From Solirubrobacterales bacterium (GTDB taxonomy: Bacteria; Actinomycetota; Thermoleophilia; Solirubrobacterales; Solirubrobacteraceae): 35,992 nt of DNA. The position numbers and the translations under genes are program-made. The stretch is from NCBI GenBank assembly GCA_019239375.1, contig JAFAZZ010000179.1:1-35992 (forward strand). Reading direction: 5' to 3'. The stretch's first letter is position 1; every line of letters starts with the position of its first letter. Shown here one piece after another: positions 9,013-17,084 of the stretch. The notes beneath the pieces are model-generated. The model was not told the DNA's origin. It saw only the letters and a list, made by a program, of their open reading frames with translations, and made no database searches.

Positions 9013-9133
9013 CGGGCTCCACGGTCGGCGAGGAGCGCCGACCAGGCTTCCCGGCTCACCTCGAGCGCACGTTAGCGCAAGGCCATTCCCCGAGTGGAAG
9101 GAGTCCGGAGAGCCGCGGCGAAAGGCACGAACC

Positions 9134-9709
9134 ATGCTGCTCAGACGCCGCACTCCGCAGATCGACACCCGCCCGATTCCCGCCGCCCAGGGCTTCGAGC
9201 ACCTGGCCGGCGAATCGATCGCCGTCCTCAGATGGCTCAGGGCGAACCAGGTCGAGTTCGTCCTCGTCGGACCCGTGGCCGCGGCCATCCGCGCCGGCGG
9301 CGGGGAATCCGGTGCGGTGGCGATCGTCCCGGCGCCCTATCGCCGCAACTTCGAGCGCCTCCGGCGCGCCCTCGAGGCCGCGCATGCGAGGCCGCGCGGC
9401 GACGGCGTCGGCAAGCCGAACCGCGAGGCCCGGCCGGCCAAGATGACGTTCGACGCGGGCGCCGGCGGGGAGCGGTGGATGCTCGGCACCGGTCAGCACT
9501 ACCTGGACGTGGAGGGGCGGCCGAGCGGGACGCCTGGCTACCAGGAGCTCCTCTACGAGGCCGGCCGCTTCGAGCTGGCCGAGGGGCTGAGCGTCGACGT
9601 CGCCTCCCCGGAGGACATCGAGCACTACGACCAGCTTCGCCGCACCGGCGCGGCGCCCGAGATGCGGATTACGCGCGGCGCGCCGCGCGAGCAGCTGGAA
9701 GCGCACTAG
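9134..9709 (+). CDS. Hypothetical protein with weak nucleotidyltransferase-fold resemblance
   Basis: ATG at 9134; MLLRRRTPQIDTRPIPAAQGFEHLAGESIAVLRWLRANQVEFVLVGPVAAAIRAGGG... The FVLVGPVAAAIRAG segment resembles the start of MNT/AbiEii-like nucleotidyltransferase folds. Confidence 0.55.
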   Translation: MLLRRRTPQIDTRPIPAAQGFEHLAGESIAVLRWLRANQVEFVLVGPVAAAIRAGGGESGAVAIVPAPYRRNFERLRRALEAAHARPRGDGVGKPNREARPAKMTFDAGAGGERWMLGTGQHYLDVEGRPSGTPGYQELLYEAGRFELAEGLSVDVASPEDIEHYDQLRRTGAAPEMRITRGAPREQLEAH

Positions 9710-9782
9710 CCGGCGGCGTGTCACCCAGCCCCAGGAGGTTGACGTCCGGGGTAATTGCGCCGGGGCGTACTAGGCTGAGCGA

Positions 9783-10634
9783 ATGCCGATGCGCGCCCGG
9801 AACGCGACGCTGGGGGCGGTTGCCTGCGTGACGCTCCTAGCGCTGATGTGGTTCGCCGCCTTTCACCTCGGCTTCTTCAGGCACCTCGACCAGTCGATCT
9901 ACCTGCAGTTCGTCGACCTGAAGGCTCACGGCCGGATCGCGTCGATCGCGGAGCACTTCGTGCGGCTGTTCGACGTGAACCCCTACGCCTACCTGGTCCT
10001 GGCGCCGCTCGTGCTCGCCCTACTTCGGCGACGGCCGTGCGTCGTGCTTGCGGTTGCGGCGATCGTTCTCGGCGCGAACGTGACCACGGAGGTGCTCAAG
10101 CACGTGCTCGCGGCGCCGCGGCCGGGCTCGCTGTTCGCCGGCGGAGTGTCATCGCTGCCCCCCGCCTCCTGGCCGAGCGGCCATTCGACCGCGGTCATGG
10201 CGCTGGTGCTCGCGTCGGTGCTGGCCGCGCCGGCTCGCCTGCGTCCTGTGGTCGCGGCGTTGGGGGCGTCGCTGGGTATCGCCGTCGGTTACTCGCTACT
10301 GGCTACGGGGACGCACTACCCGAGCGACGTGCTTGGCGGGTTCCTAGTGGCCGCGACCTGGGCCCTCTGCGCGGTAGCCGCGCTGCTCGCCTCCGAACGC
10401 TGGCGCTCCAGTCCACGTCGGAGCCACGACCGGGTGTCGATCCGGTCGGCGCTCGGCGCCCCGGGGGCGGTGGTGGTGGCGGCGCTCGTATTCAGCTTGG
10501 TCCTCGTGGGGGTCCGGACGCACGAGGTCGTCTCCTACGTCCAGGCTCACCGGGGGTTCGTGCTCGGTGCCGCTGGGATCGCGGTACTCAGCCTCAGCCT
10601 GTCCACCGCCGTGGTGCTGAGCGTCCGCCGCTAG
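9783..10634 (+). CDS. PAP2-family phosphatase, membrane protein
   Basis: KHVLAAPRPGS, PSGHSTAVMAL and GTHYPSDVLGGF match PAP2 motifs. Confidence 0.92.
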   Translation: MPMRARNATLGAVACVTLLALMWFAAFHLGFFRHLDQSIYLQFVDLKAHGRIASIAEHFVRLFDVNPYAYLVLAPLVLALLRRRPCVVLAVAAIVLGANVTTEVLKHVLAAPRPGSLFAGGVSSLPPASWPSGHSTAVMALVLASVLAAPARLRPVVAALGASLGIAVGYSLLATGTHYPSDVLGGFLVAATWALCAVAALLASERWRSSPRRSHDRVSIRSALGAPGAVVVAALVFSLVLVGVRTHEVVSYVQAHRGFVLGAAGIAVLSLSLSTAVVLSVRR

Positions 10635-10641
10635 GTGTCCG

Positions 10642-11199
10642 CTACGCCCGGTAGCGGCCTGGCTCCCACAGCGGCTCCTCGCCGCGATTGGCGCCCCGGC
10701 TCAGGATGAACAGCAGGTCCGAGAGCCGGTTCAGGTAGCGCACGACCTCCGGCTCGAGCTCGTCGCCGCAGGCTATGGCGAGCCGCTCGGCGCGGCGGCA
10801 CACGGTCCGGCACACGTGGAGCTGGGCGGCGGCGTTCGTTCCCCCCGGGAGGACGAACGACTTGAGCGGTGCGAGCGTGGCGTTGACCTCGTCACAGCGC
10901 GCCTCGAGCCACGCCGTCTGGTCGGGAACCACCCGCAGGCGTTCGCGCTCCGGGTCGGGTGGCACCGAGATGTCGGCGCCCACGTCGAACAGGTCGTTCT
11001 GGATCCGCCGCAGCCACGGCGCATACTGCGCCGGCAAGTCGTCGACTGTCAGGGCAACCGCGATCTGGGCGTTCAGCTCGTCGACAGTGCCGTAGGCCTC
11101 GATCCGGGGATGCGTCTTCGGCACCCGGCTCATGTCGCCCAGATGGGTCTCGCCCGAGTCGCCCAGGCGCGTGTAGATCCGGGTGAGGTTGACGGTCAT
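10642..11199 (-). CDS. Cob(I)alamin adenosyltransferase, PduO-type
   Basis: MTVNLTRIYTRLGDSGETHLGDMSRVPKTHPRIEAYGTVDELNAQIAVAL...PGGTNAAAQLHVCRTVCRRAERL...YLNRLSDLLFILSR. Confidence 0.95.
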   Translation of the reverse strand: MTVNLTRIYTRLGDSGETHLGDMSRVPKTHPRIEAYGTVDELNAQIAVALTVDDLPAQYAPWLRRIQNDLFDVGADISVPPDPERERLRVVPDQTAWLEARCDEVNATLAPLKSFVLPGGTNAAAQLHVCRTVCRRAERLAIACGDELEPEVVRYLNRLSDLLFILSRGANRGEEPLWEPGRYRA

Positions 11200-11244
11200 G
11201 CGGTCGCGCCCGAGTCTAATGCTGCCGCGCTACGATGCCAGCAA

Positions 11245-11400
11245 TTCGAGGTCGGTGGTGATGGGAAGCCGGTGTGATTCCGGCGCGGACCCGCCACTGT
11301 GATCGGGGACGCCGGTCGCATCGAAGCCACTGGCTGACGTCGAGTCAGCTGGGAAGGCGCGAGCGGTAGGCCCGAAAGCCAGGAGACCAGCCTCCGACCA
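11245..11400 (+). ncRNA. Cobalamin (AdoCbl) riboswitch
   Basis: ggtcggtggtgatgggaagccggtgtgattccggcgcggacccgccactgtgat ... agccaggagaccagcctccgacc: B12-box motifs (GGGAANCCGGTG, GCGGNCCCGCCACTGT, AGCCAGGAGACC) with P1 pairing ggtcgg (11250-11255) / ccgacc (11394-11399). Confidence 0.95.
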
Positions 11401-11436
11401 CAAAGCCGACAGCCCTCGTGGAAAGGGGTGGCCCTC

Positions 11437-11859
11437 ATGCATCGCAAGATCCTCGTCGCGCTCGCGGGAGCGCTCGTCCTCGCTCTGGCGGCCTCTGGCG
11501 CGGCGCTCGCCGTCGGCACGGGAGCGGCCGTGAACGTTCAGGTCAAGAGCCTGACCAAGACCCTGCTGGGGCCGAGCACCGTGCACGGCGAGAAGGGCTG
11601 GATCACCAAGGGTGGCACCCCGCACGGCAAGTGCTCGGGCAACAGCGCAGCCGGCGCGCTCGACGCCGCCACGCACGGCAGGTGGACCGGCAAGTACTAC
11701 GCCTCGGTGCCGGGCATCTTCGTGACGTCGATCCTCGGGGTGAAGCCAACCGGGTCGCATTTCTGGGGCGTATTCGTCAACGGCAAGTCCTCGAGCGCCG
11801 GAATCTGCGAGATCAAGTTGCGCGCGGGGGAGCGGCTGCTGTTCAAGATCGTCAAGTGA
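11437..11859 (+). CDS. Small secreted protein with DUF4430-like domain
   Basis: MHRKILVALAGALVLALAASGAALAV signal peptide; FWGVFVNGKSSSAGICEIKLRAGERLLFKIVK resembles the DUF4430 core. SD-like gaaagggg upstream of ATG at 11437. Confidence 0.75.
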   Translation: MHRKILVALAGALVLALAASGAALAVGTGAAVNVQVKSLTKTLLGPSTVHGEKGWITKGGTPHGKCSGNSAAGALDAATHGRWTGKYYASVPGIFVTSILGVKPTGSHFWGVFVNGKSSSAGICEIKLRAGERLLFKIVK

Positions 11860-11881
11860 GGCTGCGCGGCGCGCGACTCCC

Positions 11882-12808
11882 ATGAGCCGGAGCGTTGCCC
11901 TCACGGCGGGCGCGATCGTCGCGGCGGTCGCGCTCGCCGGCTGCGGCCTCGGCGCCGGCAAGGGCACCTCAGGCGTCACGCTGACCGTCACCCGGGACTT
12001 CGGTGGCGCCCCCGTCGCGTCCGTCGCCGCGGGGCACGTCGCAGGCGCGCAGACCGTGATGCGCATGCTCGAGCGATCCTTCCGCGTCACCACGCGCTAC
12101 GGAGGTGGGTTCGTCCAGTCGATCAACGGCCTGTCCGGCAGCGCGTCCCGGCGCGACTGGTTCTACTACATCAACGGCGTCCAGGCAGCGCTGGGCGCGG
12201 CGGGCACCGCGGTCCATCACGGCGACCGGATCTGGTGGGACCTGCACGACTGGACGGCAACGGATTCGATCCCCGCCGTGGTCGGCTCGTTTCCCGAGCC
12301 GTTCCTGCACGGGAAGGGGGGCAGGCGGTGGCCGACGACCCTCGCGTGTGCGCCGGACACCAGGTCGGCATGCCAACGGGTCGCCTCGGAGCTCAAGGCG
12401 GTCGGCGTACCTGCGGCCACGCAGGTGATCGGTAGCGCCTCCGGCACCGACTCGATCGCGGTGGTGGTCGGGACGTGGAAGGACGTGCAGGGGCAGCTGG
12501 CCGCCAGGCTGATCGGGGACGGACCCGCTTCGAGCGGGATCTACGCAAGGTTCACCGGTGCGGCCGGCGGGACGCTGGATTTGCTCGATCCAAAAGGTCA
12601 CGTCGTACGCACCCTGGGATCGGGGGCGGGGCTGATCGCGGCCACCGCTCAGGGCTCCGCCGCCCCGACTTGGCTGATCACCGGCACCGACGCCGCCGGG
12701 GTGTCCGCGGGGGCGGCCGCGCTCGCGCCGGCAAGGCTGCAGAACCACTTCGCGCTCGCCGTCCAAGGCGCCACCAACCTGCCCCTGCCGCTGGAGGCGG
12801 CCAGTTGA
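11882..12808 (+). CDS. DUF4430-domain lipoprotein, candidate extracellular cobalamin-binding component
   Basis: Lipobox AVALAGC; RRDWFYYINGVQAALGAAGTAVHHGDRIWWDLHDW is a typical DUF4430 W.Y.NG...GD..W core. Confidence 0.82.
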   Translation: MSRSVALTAGAIVAAVALAGCGLGAGKGTSGVTLTVTRDFGGAPVASVAAGHVAGAQTVMRMLERSFRVTTRYGGGFVQSINGLSGSASRRDWFYYINGVQAALGAAGTAVHHGDRIWWDLHDWTATDSIPAVVGSFPEPFLHGKGGRRWPTTLACAPDTRSACQRVASELKAVGVPAATQVIGSASGTDSIAVVVGTWKDVQGQLAARLIGDGPASSGIYARFTGAAGGTLDLLDPKGHVVRTLGSGAGLIAATAQGSAAPTWLITGTDAAGVSAGAAALAPARLQNHFALAVQGATNLPLPLEAAS

Positions 12809-13677
12809 TCTACCGCCGCCGCGCCAGCCCGCTGCATGCCGCGCGCGCCGGCGTCGGCTGCGCGTACTGCCTTGCTCTCGCGCTGGCGGCGCTCGTGCTG
12901 CCGGCTCCCGTGACCTTAGCGGCGCTCGTGACGGCGATCGCCGGCATCGCGGCCGGCGCCGGGGTGGGACGGGAGCTGCGCCGAGCGGCGCGCCTTGCGC
13001 TGCCGCTCGGCTTGCTGGTCATGGCGGTCAACGCGCTCGTGGTGCGCGACGGCCTGACCGTGATCGCCCGGTTGGGAGACCTCCCCGTGCTCGGCCAGAC
13101 CGACATCACCCTCGAGGCGACGGTGGCCGGCGGCGTGCTCGGGCTGCGGGCGATCGCGCTGATCCTGTGCGCCGCCCTGTACACCGCCGCGATCGACCCC
13201 GATGAGGTCCTCCGGCTGTTCCGGCGCTTCTCGTTTCACTCAGCGCTGACCGCGACGCTGGCCACCCGGATGGTCCCGCTCCTGGCCCGCGACGCCCGCC
13301 GGCTCGCCGATGCCCAGCGATGCCGGCCCGGCCGGCCGCCGTCGCGCGTCCAGATCATGCGCGCGGCCTCGTCCAGCGTGCTCGACCGGGCGCTCGAGGT
13401 GGCCGCCGCGCTCGAGGTGCGCGGTTACGGTGCAGCGCGCCGCGCCCCCCGCAGCACCGCGGCAAACAGGCCATGGTCGCGTCACGATCTGAGCTTCACG
13501 GCCTCGGCGCTGGCCATCGTGGCGCTGGCCGTCGGCGCCCGCGTGGCCGGGCTGTCGCGGTTCGAGTCAGCCCCGGCGCTCCACGTGCCGGTGGGGCCGG
13601 CGGGGGTGGCCGTCGCCGTCGGGCTGGTGGTGCTCGCGCTGGTGCCGTTCGCGGCCCGGAGGGGGATCGAGCCGTGA
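12805..13677 (+). CDS. Energy-coupling factor transporter transmembrane (T) component, CbiQ/EcfT family
   Basis: Possible TTG start at 12805 overlapping the previous stop (TTGA); PLGLLVMAVNALVVRDG...FRRFSFHSALTATLATRMVPLLARDARRLADAQRCR...LDRALEVAAALEVRGYG, an EcfT-like A-R-G C-terminal motif. Confidence 0.85.
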   Translation: MIYRRRASPLHAARAGVGCAYCLALALAALVLPAPVTLAALVTAIAGIAAGAGVGRELRRAARLALPLGLLVMAVNALVVRDGLTVIARLGDLPVLGQTDITLEATVAGGVLGLRAIALILCAALYTAAIDPDEVLRLFRRFSFHSALTATLATRMVPLLARDARRLADAQRCRPGRPPSRVQIMRAASSSVLDRALEVAAALEVRGYGAARRAPRSTAANRPWSRHDLSFTASALAIVALAVGARVAGLSRFESAPALHVPVGPAGVAVAVGLVVLALVPFAARRGIEP

Positions 13678-15272
13678 GCGTCCTCTCGCTGGACCGGGTG
13701 ACGTACTCGTATCCCGGCGCCGCGGCGCCGGCGCTGCTCGACGTCGGGATTGCGGTCGCGCCCGGCGAGCTCGTCGTGCTGGCCGGGGCTTCGGGCTCGG
13801 GGAAGTCGACGCTGCTGCGCGTCGCCAACGGGCTCGTGCCGCACTTCCACGGCGGCGTGTTCGCGGGCCGCGCGAGCGTGGCCGGGATGGACACGCGCGA
13901 GCACGGCCCCGGCGAGCTGGCCCGTGCCGTCGGCACGCTATTCCAGGATCCGGAGACGCAGGTGGTGATGGGGACGGTGCGGGCGGAGCTCGCGCTGCCG
14001 CTGGAGAACCGGGGTGAGCCGATGCCGGCTGTCGCGCGCGGGGTCGAGGAGGTGGCCCTCGCGCTCGGGATCGCCGATCTGCTCGATCGTCCCACCGCTG
14101 AGCTGTCCGGTGGCGAGCTGCAGCGTGTGGCTCTCGGGGCGGCGGTAGTGGGCCGGCCACAGCTGATCCTGCTTGACGAGCCCACCTCGCAGCTCGATCC
14201 GGTGGCCGGCGATGAGCTGATCGCGCTCCTCAGACGCCTGGGCGAGGACTTCGACACGGCGATCGTGCTTGCCGAGCACCGGCTCGAGCGCTGCCTGGGC
14301 TTCGCCGACCGGGCGATCGCCATGTGCGCCGGCCGGGTGGTGTGCGACGCGGCTCCCGGCGAGTTCCTGACCTGGGCGTGCGCCGAGGCGCCGGAGCTGG
14401 CGACCCCGGGCGCCCGGTTGTTGTCTGGCCTGGGGCTTGCGCCCGCCGCGGGGGTCAAGGCAGCGCGTTCTGCGCTGCGGGCGCACGGGCTGCTGCGAAG
14501 CGCCGAGCCCATCGAGGGCGGCGCCTCCGGCGGGCCTGACCACGAGACGGTTCGGCGCGCCGGAAACAGCGCTCTCAAGTTCGACCGCGTCTGGCATGAG
14601 CTCGATCGCGGCCCGACCGTTCTCCGCGGGGTGTCGCTGTCGCTGCGCCGCGGCGAGCGCGTGGCGCTGATGGGGCGCAACGGGGCAGGCAAGTCCACGC
14701 TGCTGCGCCACGGCGCCGGGCTGATGCGCCCGACGCGCGGGAAGGTCACGAGCACCGGGAGGGTGGCGCTGCTGCTCCAGAACCCGACCGACTACCTGGT
14801 CCACGACCAGGTGGCCCAGGAGGCCTCGCCGGTCGCGTTGGCCACCGTAGGGCTCGGCGATCCGGGGCTGCGCGAGCGCCATCCGCGTGACCTCTCGGGC
14901 GGCGAGAAACAGCGGCTGGCGCTGGCCATCGTGCTCGACGACCCCGACCAGGCGGCAGTTGTCGTCTGCCTGGACGAGCCCACCCGCGGCATGGACCGGC
15001 GGCGAAAGGACGAGCTCGCCGCGCTGCTGTGCGAGCTCGACGCTGCCGTCCTCGTCGCCACCCACGACCCGGAGTTCGTGGCCGCCTTCGCCGAGCGGGT
15101 GATTCTCCTGGCCGATGGCGCGCCGATCGCCGACGGGTCGCCGAGCGAGGTGCTCGCCGGCGGCACCTACTTCGCCACCGAGACCGCGCGCATCCTCGGT
15201 GGCGCGGGTGGCGCGCTGCGGCCAGAGGAGGGCGTGTCGCTGTTGGCGGCGTTGCTCGAGGTGGGCGCATGA
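13674..15272 (+). CDS. Fused double-ATPase ECF transporter subunit (EcfA1-A2 like)
   Basis: GTG start at 13674 (GTGA overlap). Two Walker A motifs (GASGSGKSTLL; GRNGAGKSTLL), two signatures (LSGGELQRVALG; LSGGEKQRLALA) and two Walker B motifs (LILLDEPTSQLD; VVCLDEPTRGMD). Confidence 0.93.
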   Translation: MSVLSLDRVTYSYPGAAAPALLDVGIAVAPGELVVLAGASGSGKSTLLRVANGLVPHFHGGVFAGRASVAGMDTREHGPGELARAVGTLFQDPETQVVMGTVRAELALPLENRGEPMPAVARGVEEVALALGIADLLDRPTAELSGGELQRVALGAAVVGRPQLILLDEPTSQLDPVAGDELIALLRRLGEDFDTAIVLAEHRLERCLGFADRAIAMCAGRVVCDAAPGEFLTWACAEAPELATPGARLLSGLGLAPAAGVKAARSALRAHGLLRSAEPIEGGASGGPDHETVRRAGNSALKFDRVWHELDRGPTVLRGVSLSLRRGERVALMGRNGAGKSTLLRHGAGLMRPTRGKVTSTGRVALLLQNPTDYLVHDQVAQEASPVALATVGLGDPGLRERHPRDLSGGEKQRLALAIVLDDPDQAAVVVCLDEPTRGMDRRRKDELAALLCELDAAVLVATHDPEFVAAFAERVILLADGAPIADGSPSEVLAGGTYFATETARILGGAGGALRPEEGVSLLAALLEVGA

Positions 15273-17038
15273 CCTGGCAGGTCGGGGCGTTCCTGATCCT
15301 CGCCCTCGCCTTGGCCGGGGGATTCGCCTGGTATGAGCGGGCCCATCCCGACGCACGCATCGTGGCGCTCGTCGGCACGCTCGCGGCGTTCGCCGCGCTC
15401 GGCCGAATCGCCTTCGCGGCAGTGCCGAACGTCAAGCCGACGACCGACATCGTGCTCGTCTCGGGCTACGCCCTGGGCGGCGGGCCGGGCTTCGCGGTCG
15501 GGGCGCTGGGTGGCCTGGCCTCGAACTTCTTCTTCGGGCAGGGCCCCTGGACGCCGTGGCAGATGGCAGGTTGGGGGCTGGTCGGCGTAATCGGAGCCGC
15601 CCTGGCCGTGGTTAGCCGACACCGGATCGGGCGCTGGCCGCTCGCACTGGTCTGCGCCGCCGTGGGGTTCGCCTTCACCGCGCTCCAGGACCTGGGCGAC
15701 TGGGTTACCTACAGCGACCACAGCCTGGTTGCGCTCGGCGTCTATGTGGGGAAGGGAATCGGGTTCGACTGCGTCCATGCCGCGGGGTGTCTGCTGTTCG
15801 CCCTGGCGCTCGGGCCCGCGTTGATCCGGTCGCTCAGCCGGTTCGCGACCCGGCTGCAAGTGACCTGGCGGACCCCAGACGCCTCGTCGGGTCGCGCCGG
15901 CCTCGCGCTCCTCCTCATGGCCCTCCCGCTCGGTTGGCTAGCTGGCCAGCCAGGAGGGGGGCCCAGTGTCGCCCGTGCGGCCGCGACTCCCACGGGCTAT
16001 CTGCTCGCGGCCCAGAACGCCGACGGCGGCTTCGGACCATCGCCGGGTTCCGCGTCCTCGCAGTTGTACTCCGGGTGGGTGGCCCTCGGGCTGGCCGCCG
16101 CCGGCGAGAACCTCCAGGGGGTCGCCCGAGGCGGATACGACCTGCTCGACTACGTGCGCGGCGGCGCCGCCTCCGCTTCGGATCCGGGCTCGATCGCGCG
16201 GACGATTCTCGTGGCGCGGGCGGCGGGCGCCTCGGCGACCGATTTTGGCGGGCGCAACCTGGTGGGGGCGCTCGAGCGCGATATCCGGACCAATGGCTCG
16301 GTGGCGAATCAGGTCAACCTGACCGCGTTCGCGCTGCTGGCGCTGCGGGCGGCGGGCGTCGGACCGCCGGCCGCCGCGCTGCCGTGGCTAGCCCGCCAGC
16401 AGGACGCCGACGGCGGTTTCAACTTCGCCACGCGCGGCGGGACGAGCGACGTCGACGACACCGGCGCCGCGCTCCAGGCGCTGGCTGGCGCCGGAGGGCC
16501 GGCGAGCGCACGGGCGCGGTCGCGCGCGGTCCGCTTCCTGCGCGCTCAGCAGCGGGACGACGGCGGCTTCCCCAGCCTGCCGGGCGCCGACTCTAACGCA
16601 CAATCGACGGCGTTCGCCGTACAGGGACTGATCGCGGGTGGGGTCGACCCCGGCTCGCTACGCCAGCGGGGCGCCTCCCCGCTCGACTACCTGCGCTCGC
16701 TGATCGCCGGGGACGGCCACGTCCGCTACTCGCGGACGACCGACCAGACGCCGACCTGGGTGACCGCCGAAGCGCTGCTGGCCCTCGAGGCCAAGCCCCT
16801 GCCGCTGGCGCCCGTGACGCGGCGGCACGCCCCGGCGGTCCACCGCGCACCTCCTCGCCCGGCCACGGCTCGGCGCGCGTCGGCCGCTCCCCGGTCGACT
16901 GATCGCCCCGCGCAAACGCGTCCCGCCGCCGCGCGGCGCGCGGTGGCGCATCGGACCCAGGGGGCCGAACTTGACCGCCTGGCCGTCGATGCCGGGCTGC
17001 TGACGGCTCTCAGCCTGGCGCCGCTCGGCCAGGGCTGA
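15269..17038 (+). CDS. ECF S component fused to an extracellular prenyltransferase/squalene-oxidase-type (terpenoid cyclase-like) alpha/alpha repeat domain
   Basis: ATG at 15269 (ATGA overlap). N-terminal membrane region (MTWQVGAFLILALALAGGFAWYERAHPD...PTTDIVLVSGYALGGGPGFAVGALGGLASNFFFGQGPWTPWQM), another hydrophobic helix, then YLLAAQNADGGFG..., WLARQQDADGGFNF..., FLRAQQRDDGGFPS... repeats. Confidence 0.88.
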   Translation: MTWQVGAFLILALALAGGFAWYERAHPDARIVALVGTLAAFAALGRIAFAAVPNVKPTTDIVLVSGYALGGGPGFAVGALGGLASNFFFGQGPWTPWQMAGWGLVGVIGAALAVVSRHRIGRWPLALVCAAVGFAFTALQDLGDWVTYSDHSLVALGVYVGKGIGFDCVHAAGCLLFALALGPALIRSLSRFATRLQVTWRTPDASSGRAGLALLLMALPLGWLAGQPGGGPSVARAAATPTGYLLAAQNADGGFGPSPGSASSQLYSGWVALGLAAAGENLQGVARGGYDLLDYVRGGAASASDPGSIARTILVARAAGASATDFGGRNLVGALERDIRTNGSVANQVNLTAFALLALRAAGVGPPAAALPWLARQQDADGGFNFATRGGTSDVDDTGAALQALAGAGGPASARARSRAVRFLRAQQRDDGGFPSLPGADSNAQSTAFAVQGLIAGGVDPGSLRQRGASPLDYLRSLIAGDGHVRYSRTTDQTPTWVTAEALLALEAKPLPLAPVTRRHAPAVHRAPPRPATARRASAAPRSTDRPAQTRPAAARRAVAHRTQGAELDRLAVDAGLLTALSLAPLGQG

Positions 17039-17084
17039 GCCTGATCAAGTTGGCGGACAAACCCGATAGCCTCCGGGCCGCTGC

